Positions 1 through 9,000 of a stretch of 27,570 bases of DNA are shown piece after piece. Made by a program: the position numbers and the translations under genes. How positions within the stretch are numbered: position 1 is the stretch's first letter; each line of letters starts with the position of its first letter. The notes below the pieces were generated by a model that searched no databases, was not told where the DNA came from, and saw only the letters and a program-made list of their open reading frames with translations. The DNA is taken from positions 1 through 27,570 of the IMG/VR virus record IMGVR_UViG_3300005588_000082. One strand, given 5' to 3'. This DNA comes from a virus.

Positions 1-3000
1 CCTAGCACACCAAATGTTTCTAGTGGAAGCCTTATAAACCTTTCATCTTGTTGTCTTTCAATAGCATCAGGTTGCACCCTGTCTGATTCAAATAATTTAT
101 TTATTCCAAACTCAAGAGTTTTTATCATAGGACTGTATGCAGCAAATAAGTTTGGAGCTATATCTGCAAACTGAGGAGGTCTACCACTCTTTCCTTCTGG
201 AATAATAGTGTACTGTATGGCATCCCTATACTTGTCGTAATCTCCATCTCTAAGGAATTGACCATACGCTTCATTAAGATTTTCTAAACCAAGGTTTATA
301 ATACTCTTGGTTGCATTACCAAAGTCTCTACCAAACAGTAAAGATGTAAAGGCTGACACCATTGCTTGCCCTAACATTTTATCAACAGACTTCATGCCTT
401 GTTCGTCATCATCTTCAAACTGAAAGTTTGAGAAATCAAAGTCTTCATCATCATCATCTTCAGTTAAGTCTTTAATAGCTTCTGCTACAAGTGTACCCAT
501 AAATGTATATGCTATCATACGAGTTGTTACACCTGCAAGTAAAGCAGCACCCTGTCTTTTGTTGACTTGTCCGTTACCTACGGCAGCCATTATTCCTGTT
601 CTAGCAGTTATGTATTCAAAGATTAAAAACCTAGTCATAAATCCATTAAAAGCATTAAACCCTCTTAATAACATTCCTTGATTTGGTTTTACAGTTCCTT
701 TAAGGATACCCATAAAAGCATTATCGGTAGCTCCCATAGCTACTGATCTGTTGTCTGCTAGTGTCTTGGCATCATTCAATTCAGTAGCATACTTATTCAT
801 GTAAGCTTCGTCATTGGCTGCAATCTTATCAAAGTCTGGAGACTTACCAGTAAGTTGTTTGAATCTATTTTCAAATGCACCAAACCACATCGGTTGCATT
901 ACTAACTTATCAGGTGCAGATATCAATGAATCAGCAGTGAACTCAACACCTTTAATCCATCTTTGACCAGTCTTGTTCCATAACTGTAGTATTGTATTTT
1001 TAACTCTACCTTTAGCTCTACTTGCAGTAACGCCTGCTGCTTGATTTAAAATTCCTGTATCCACAAATTTACCAGACAATCCTGTTGAGAACACCCTGTT
1101 TGTTTGTGTACTATTAAGGTTATTCATAACCTCTTTACCTTCAGGACTTGCTAAAAGTTTTCTATTTTTTATTCCTGAGATTATACCTTTTGGGTCTATA
1201 TAAATTCCTGCAAGTATGTTGCTTAAAAGTTCATATGAAGCTCTAGGAATTCCTGCAAGTATTGCTCTGTATCCTTGCTTTTGTATATAGTCTACTGCTT
1301 GATCTGCAATGGTGTTTTGAGTTAATGCATTGCTTAATAGGTTTTCTATTGATTCTATAGAAGCATCACGAATGGCATTAAACTTTCTTCTATTACTTAC
1401 AGACATGTTTCCATCTTCATCGGATAGATTTTTTTCTATCTGATTAAGTGTTCTTCTAGCAGTTCTAATTGGCTCTGTTAAATTAAAGTCCATTAAAGTA
1501 TACTTAGCACCTCTTTGAACAGACGCATACACATCAAAGTTTAAAGGCGATACCTTACCTGTTCTTTCAATTAAACTCTTAGCCTTTGTGGATGGCTTTA
1601 AGTATTTATTAAACATATCAGATATTTGAGATGTCTCCGTTTCAATAATATCTGCTTTAGAAACATCAGGTATAACACTCAAGTGAGTATAATTTTTAAG
1701 AGGTGTAATCTTGTTTCCTCTAATTATATTAGCAGTATAAACTGCCTTGTCAGTCATAGACTTATTTATTTCCTCTAGTGTTCTTATTGAATTTCTTTCT
1801 GCAACATTAAAGGATTCATATAGTTGGTCAATATCAAAAGGCTTTGTTCCGTTAGCCGTATATTTATCAAGTATCTCCTGAAGCATTTTAGCATCAGTCT
1901 CGGTGTAACTTGTTGTCTCTGTCTTTATTCTTTTGATAGTGGCTTTCAAAAAGTCTTCAACACTATTCACTTGATTACTATCTGGGTTACTTAAAAACTC
2001 TTGCTGAATAAGATAAGACATCTGCTTATACTTAGACATAATAACCTTATTTGGGTTACGACCAAAAGATTTAAACACTGCCTGCTCTACTTTTTCTATT
2101 TTAGCCTGCACCTCTTTTATAGCCTTAGTGTATTTAGCTGAAGCTTCAGCAGACCTTTTAAATATAGAATTAAATATATCTTTAGTTTTAAAGTCTCCAA
2201 AGACTTGGTCAATATAAAAAGTAGGGTTACGTCTTATTAATTCTAAAGTAGGAGACTTGCCTGTTCTTCCAATTTTAGATTTAAGGTTTGCATAAATCTT
2301 ACTTAGTGGCAATAACTTACTTCTCTTTATTGCGTTAGTACCTACCTTAGCATCATTGATAGCATTCATTTTGCCTACCATTATTTGAGCATAGTGTGGC
2401 AGGTATCCGTTGTTTATGTTATCAATTACTTTGAATAAATTTTTCAGGTCATCCAAAGACAAGTCATTAATTGCATCAGTCTTTAAAAGTTTCTTAAACC
2501 TTTTAGCTAAGTCTCTTTCTAGCCTGCTTGGGAAAACCGATGGGTCAACTTCTTTTGTTGCCTTTACATCCTTAATAACCTCTTGTCTTTCTGCTTCAAT
2601 TTCTGCTTTCTTTTCTTGTGTTTCTGCTTCAATTTCTGCTTCCGTTTTAGGTGTTGCAATCTCAGATTTAATCTGAGACTTGTATTTCTTCATCACCTCA
2701 TACTCACGTTCATCTATAACCTCATTGTCAAGCATTTCTTTTATAGTTGCAGCATAGTCCACTCCATTGTCACCCATAACCTTTTCTGCATTTTTATACC
2801 TGTCTGCAAGCTCAATAGCCATAGAATACTCCTCGTCTAACTGCTGAAGAACATCCTCAGTTAGTTGTATAACTTGTTCCATTGGAGGTAGTGACAAAAC
2901 ACTTTCTCTCTTTCCAAATATGTTAATCAACTCCATGTATTGATCTAACACAGAGTCAGGTATTAGAGATGGTTTTACAGAGAACAGTCTCTGTAGTTGG

Positions 3001-6000
3001 TCTACCAATCCTTCAGCGATACCTATCTTTGTGGACACATTCTTTCTAGCCTTACCTTTCTTGGCATTCGCTATCATCATTTTATTTCCGTAATCAGCGT
3101 CATTGAATACCTTTGTCATATACTCCACAAACCTTTCTACAGTGATTGGGTTGTTAAAGTCATCAGGTACTTTGTTTATTACAGACACCATCTTACTTGG
3201 CGTAATCTTTCCTTCCTTTGTAAGCTCTCTTAGTGAGGCAACAATATCTTTCTTGACATCCTTGGCTCTTTTTTTCTGGTCGTTAAGAGCCTTAAATATT
3301 TTTCGTTGTTCGTCTGGAGTTATATTTAAAACATTCTTAATCTCTGTGATTGCCTTCTTTATAGATGACGTTCTCTTTCTTGTTGGTTTCTTACTAGGCT
3401 TTTTCTTTCCACTAGGCTTCTGCTTACGAATAGAAGGTGCGTCTGGGTTAAAAGTTTTATTAGTTCCATCGGCTAACTTAGATTGATTAGATTCAAAAGT
3501 AACATAAGAGTCTGTAAATTTTTGTTCACCTGTAAACAAATCAAAATCAGAATGAGTTTTAGAAGAGTTTACTGTAGATACAAACCCCCCTGCATCTAAC
3601 AACTCCTTGATTCTATTGTTATCCTGAGAGGTTAACTCTGTGCCTTCATTATTTTCAATAACATACACATTACCTTGATTAGAACTGAATGTTATAAAAG
3701 GTCTAGATTCACTTTCACTTTGTAAAACTACATCCCCAACAAACACATTACCATTATTTCTTACATAAATTTTTGAAGATTGTTCGTCAATTATATAACT
3801 CATTTTAGAGTCTTGAGAATCAAAAGCATTTTCATAGACCAACCCATCATACCCCTCGTTTTCTAACACACTTATTAAAGCATCACTTTGTTTGGTGACT
3901 AAAGTATTGGAATCATAATATTCATCTTCTGTTAGGTTTTCTTCTATATCATAAAATAAATTTTCTAAAGTTTCAAATTGTTCATCATTTATGATGTCAT
4001 TCTTTATCAATTGTTGTATTAAAATAGGTGGGTCAAACCTATGGCTATCTTCAACACGAAGAGGATTTCTTATATTTAAAAAAACATTTATTTCTCTTTC
4101 AAATTGTTCACCTTTGGCTATAGATAAATCCTCCTTTATAGATGGTTCTCCAAAATGAAAACCTGTTTCTTTGTACTTAAATACATCAAAATAATTATTT
4201 GTAAAATGTGATACTGGTAATGGTTCTCCATTCTCATCGACAACCTTGCTTGAGTTTTCAGGGTCAGTCTCCCAATTACCAAACCAATTCTTAAATGCAG
4301 GTGTCCGAACTAATTTATATTGTTCAGGAGTTAAATTGCTTGGATTTCCATTTGGAGCTAAATCAATTTGCTTACGAGACTGAGGTGCGTCTTTTATTAC
4401 TTTTTCTTGTTTGGTTCTAGGGTTAAACATTATTGGAAACCCTTCAGGATTTTTACCAAATGAAAGGTAATACCCTGTAGGAGTACCTCTTCGTCTTCCT
4501 TCTGTAATATATCTTGTTTCTACCCTAAGACCAAAACGTCTAGCAGCTCTTTGTAGTTCTCCAAGTGGCGTAGTTCTATATGGAATGTATCCATTCTTTT
4601 TCATATAAAATGTATCAGCCATCTTGTTAAGACGCTTCATATCAATCTGCTTACGTGATTGTGGAGCATCAGAAATATCTGCAGGAATTATAGATGTTTT
4701 CTGCTTACGAGACTGAGGTGCGTCTTTTTTTATTTCAGCTTTTACAGTAGCCACTTTAGGTCCTGATCCTGCACTACTTGATACGTTAGACGACTTAAAG
4801 TCTTTAGTATTTTCTCTTGTAGAAACTACTGCTCCTGACTTGTTAAATTTTGTATAAGAATCGGTAACCTCAGTGCTTTGATAAAAATTTGTAGGTTGAA
4901 CAATAGTTTTTATTTTGGCTTTTACAGTCCATGCAAAAGATGGGTGATAATCAGCGTCTCCCTTTTTTGGTCTTGAAGGAGTTTCAAAAGTAGTATTATC
5001 AAATTCAACAAGACCTATAATATCAAATTTTTGACTTCCTAAATTCATAGGGTCTTCTAATAACTCAGCAAATTGAATTTTATTTTTAACACCTAAAGCA
5101 GCTTGAACTTTTTTGTTTGAAGCTATTTTATCGTTTAATATTTTTCTTAAATCTGGTGAATAATTATTATCAATATCTAAAAGCTCTACTAATCTTTTAG
5201 GATTTTCTATAAAATCATTTAAGTTGTTTGTGTTTTTTAATTTAGGAAGGTTACTTCCTTCTTTTGATTGTGCTTTTTTATATTTTTTATTAAATATATT
5301 TAATGCATTTTGACCATTCTTACTTTTTAAACCATCATTAAAACTTTCAATCAACTCTTGATTAGTTAGTATATTATTATCTAATAATTTTTCAGTTAAC
5401 TGCTCAAATATATTTTGTTGAAACTGCCAAGAACCTTCTTTAGTTCCTACGTGTGGAGCAAATAAATTTGCATTTCCATCTATAGCATTTTTAATAAATC
5501 CTTCAGCTTGACCTTGAGTGTTAAAAGCAGCAACATTAGAAACTTCTCCTAATTTAGTTCCTGTTTTTTCCATCATATCAGCAACATAATTTTTACCTCC
5601 ATACAAGTCAAGTACAATACCAGCACCAATATTAGTTGGTCCAGCATTTGTAAAGTCATACATATTAGTTACAAAATTTTGCCCTCTATAATCTTGCAAG
5701 TCTTTTTGAATTATATTTTTTGCATAATCTCTAGTGTCATCTTTTATGTTTGGAGCTTTTTGTTTTCTGTCTTTAAAAGTAAAAGTAAAAGTACCTACTT
5801 GACCAGAACCTCCTTGCTCTTCAACTTCGAGAATTTCAACATCCTGCTCTGTAATTTCTTGTCCTGCTTTTACCTTTGCAGAAACTACATTTAGCAAGTC
5901 AATAACCTCAGCATCAGTAAACTTCTTAACTCCTAGTATCTTAGCTAGTTTGTTAACCCATCTCTGTACTAAGTTCTGAGTAGGTGCATCCATTTTTGGC

Positions 6001-9000
6001 AACTCTGATGCTAGTAATCCAAACAACTCGGCAATACTCTCCTCACTCTCAAGTGCAGACTCATATTTATCAGAATGTTTCTTTAGTTTCTCTAGTAACT
6101 CTGGCGATGCAGTTTTTTTAACTGCCTTAAACATCCTGTCAGTGATGGCTTTAGCCTGCTTATTAGTGATTCCATTTCTTAGTAACAACGCATGGAACAC
6201 CTCGTGTGCAACAGTGTTATCCTGTACCTTTGTTGCGTTTATGTGGATAGTCTTTGTTCTAGGATTATACTCCCCATTTGAAGACTTCTTTATCGTCTCT
6301 TCTCCTGTAGCTTTACGATAAGATGAGTCATCACTATGCAAAACTATTTTAATGTCCTTATCGAGCTTCTCTAAAGCTCTCCTAGCATTATCTATTTGCT
6401 TCTCTACTTTAGTAATTTTCTTTTCTACTTTAGTGACTTGCTTTCTAGGTTTCTGAGTAATCTTTTCTAAAGCCTTCTTAGCCTTTCTAATCTCTGATTT
6501 TTTTTGTTTTAAATCTTCTCTATAAGATTCAATGACACCATCCCTTTCATCTTTTAAATCCTCTTGTTCAGCTACCTTTTCTTCTATCGCTTCAATCTTT
6601 TGTTCCTTTGATAGCTTTTTATCTTTTCTTATTTTAGCCTTCTCTTCCTTAATTCTAGCAACCTCTTCTTTGTAGTTATCTTGTTCAATGGTTATCTCCT
6701 CTAAAATGGTTTCAGCACTCATCTGATCATTCTCAATCTCATTCTCAAGCCTTGATATTTCTGGGTCAGTCTGAGGCGTGGCAGGAGTTTTTAATTTGAA
6801 TCGTTTCGTGACATCTTTAACAAAGTCATTAAATTGATTATCAGTCATAGCAATCAAGTCTTCTACCTTCACTGATATTCCTCCCATTATAACTTCTCCG
6901 TTGTCTTCTCTAAAGTTTGGACTAAGTTCTACAACTTGATTTACTCTTTCATTTCCTTCAGGTGTCACCTCAACTTGTTCTTCTACTTTTACTTCTGCTT
7001 TAGGAGTAGGAGCAGGAGCAGGAGCAGGAGCAGGAGTAGGAGCAGGAGCAGGAGTAACTATCATATCAACCCCTACCTTTGTTCCATCACCAAAGGTTTC
7101 TGCATACGCAGGAGCATTTGCAATGATATCTTTAGCCATTGTTTTTGTACCTACCTCAATTATTTGTCCTGTAACTTTATTGACAACCCACCATTTATCA
7201 CTTGTCTTATTTCCTTCTTCATCAAATAAAGCCTGTTCTTGTCCTTTACGATTATCTAGTATTTCAAAATCTTTAGACCATGTTTTTTTATTGGTCTTGT
7301 TCATTTCGTAAACCACTTCATCATCAACCTCTACCTCAGCTTCAGGCGTTACATCCAAGCCTGCTGCTTTACGCTGCCTGTCAGACATTCTAGATTCTAA
7401 CTTAGGATTTATTACAGTCTTAATATCTACCTCTTCAGTGCTTTTAACATCTCCTTTTGTACTAACACTAACATATTCTTCGTTTGTGAGTGTGTTATCT
7501 TTTGAAATTGTTTCCCTAAAAAAAACAGCACCTTCTTCATCTGAAATTTGCACCTTCCTGCTACCATCAAGTTGAGTGGTTACTGTAGCAATGTTTGTTT
7601 CCCCATTACCATCTTCATAGGTAATATTTTGTTGCGATACAGGTACTTGAGAGTCGTTATATCTTTCTTCTTTTACCTCTGTCTCTTCTTTAGAAGTAAC
7701 CTCTACCTCTGTATCCGTTTCTGTTTGCTGGTCTTTATTAAACAACTCAACTGCTCGTTCTAAATTTTGTTGCTCAGTTATTTCAAACTCCTCATCACCC
7801 TTTGCCTCAGACTCTTCTACTAACTCTTTACTAGCCTGCTCTATATATTTTAATTGCTCACTCTGTTCAAGTTCTCTAAAGGCATCTACCTCAGTGTTAA
7901 CCTCAGCTTCTAGCTGATTTTCTTGTAAATCTTTTATTTTAGATTTAAGTATACTAGCCTTTTCCTTAGCAACCTCAGTCTTGTTTCCTTCTAATTTACT
8001 AAGCTCTAGTTGTAGCTTTGTTATTTCAGCTAAAGTCTCAGGGTTAATATCAGGATTAGCCTCTAGTATTAATCTCTCAGTATTTAATTGTAATATTCTA
8101 TCAGAAAGTTTTTCTGCTCTACCTTCGTAATCGTTGTCAATCTTTATTTTTGTAGACTGTAGTTGGTCTAAAGTCATGGTCTCTATAAGGTTGTCTATAG
8201 TCTCTACGTCTACCTTCTTTCCGTTTACCCTATACTTTGGCTTCGAAAACCTTGCAGATATAACATCCTTTACCCCACCTGGTGCTTCAGCAATACCCTC
8301 TAATGCAATCTCAGAGATATCCATCTCTTGACCAATCACACCTCTAGCAGTAGCTTCACCTAAAGACCCACCTACAGATTCAATTCCTGACGCAGCTAAA
8401 ACAGATTTAATTTTTGTGCCTTTAGTTGCACCTTTACCAGCTTTACTAAGAATTTTACCTGCAACCTTACCACCTAACCTACCTGTAAACGCATCAATTA
8501 CACCAATGGTTAGACCTCTAGCTAATGCTCTGTTTCGTAGACTCGTATATATTTTATCATCATTTAATGCCTCTCTAATTTTTTCAGGAGTAAGCTCTCC
8601 CTCAATCTCCTCTTGTAGTAACTCAGAGAATGTAGCACCCATTTCAAGAACTGATCCTGCTGCTGCAAATGCGTATGGAAGCGTTGCTGCTGCACCTGCT
8701 ATTGCTCCTGGTACTGCTCCAACACCACCTGCTAAAGCACCTGAACCTGCTCCTACTGCTGCACCTGAACCTATTACTGAACCTGCAGCTACTAAGGAAT
8801 CTTTATTAGTTCCCATAGATGTTATAGAACTAATTATAACTTCAGGAATAACTTGTAATCCTGACTTAGCTAACCCCATAACAACCCCCATAAAACCTTT
8901 TCCATTTTCTTCGTAGGTCTTTTGGTAAGCCATCATCTCATCAGATGGACCTAGTTTCTGTGCCTCTTTATTGGCTTCAATAAAACTGTATATATCTTCA

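Noticed and set aside
6430-6460. Another RKQ tripeptide (KPRKQ, near residue 997) as a sixth boundary motif
   Set aside because: It lies inside a Lys-rich coiled coil without the DAP context, and is likely chance.
7004-7055. Hexamer array considered as a CRISPR or iteron array
   Set aside because: The unit is six bases with no spacers and stays in frame within a coding region.
6936-7229. Plus-strand frame with a long Arg-Ser run
   Set aside because: The run is the antisense reading of the Pro-Ala hexamer repeat in the giant gene.
8416-8916. Plus-strand frame of 166 codons rich in Ala and Pro
   Set aside because: It lies opposite the Gly/Ala-rich part of the giant gene, and its composition is what the reverse of such codons gives. 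It has no neighbours on that strand.
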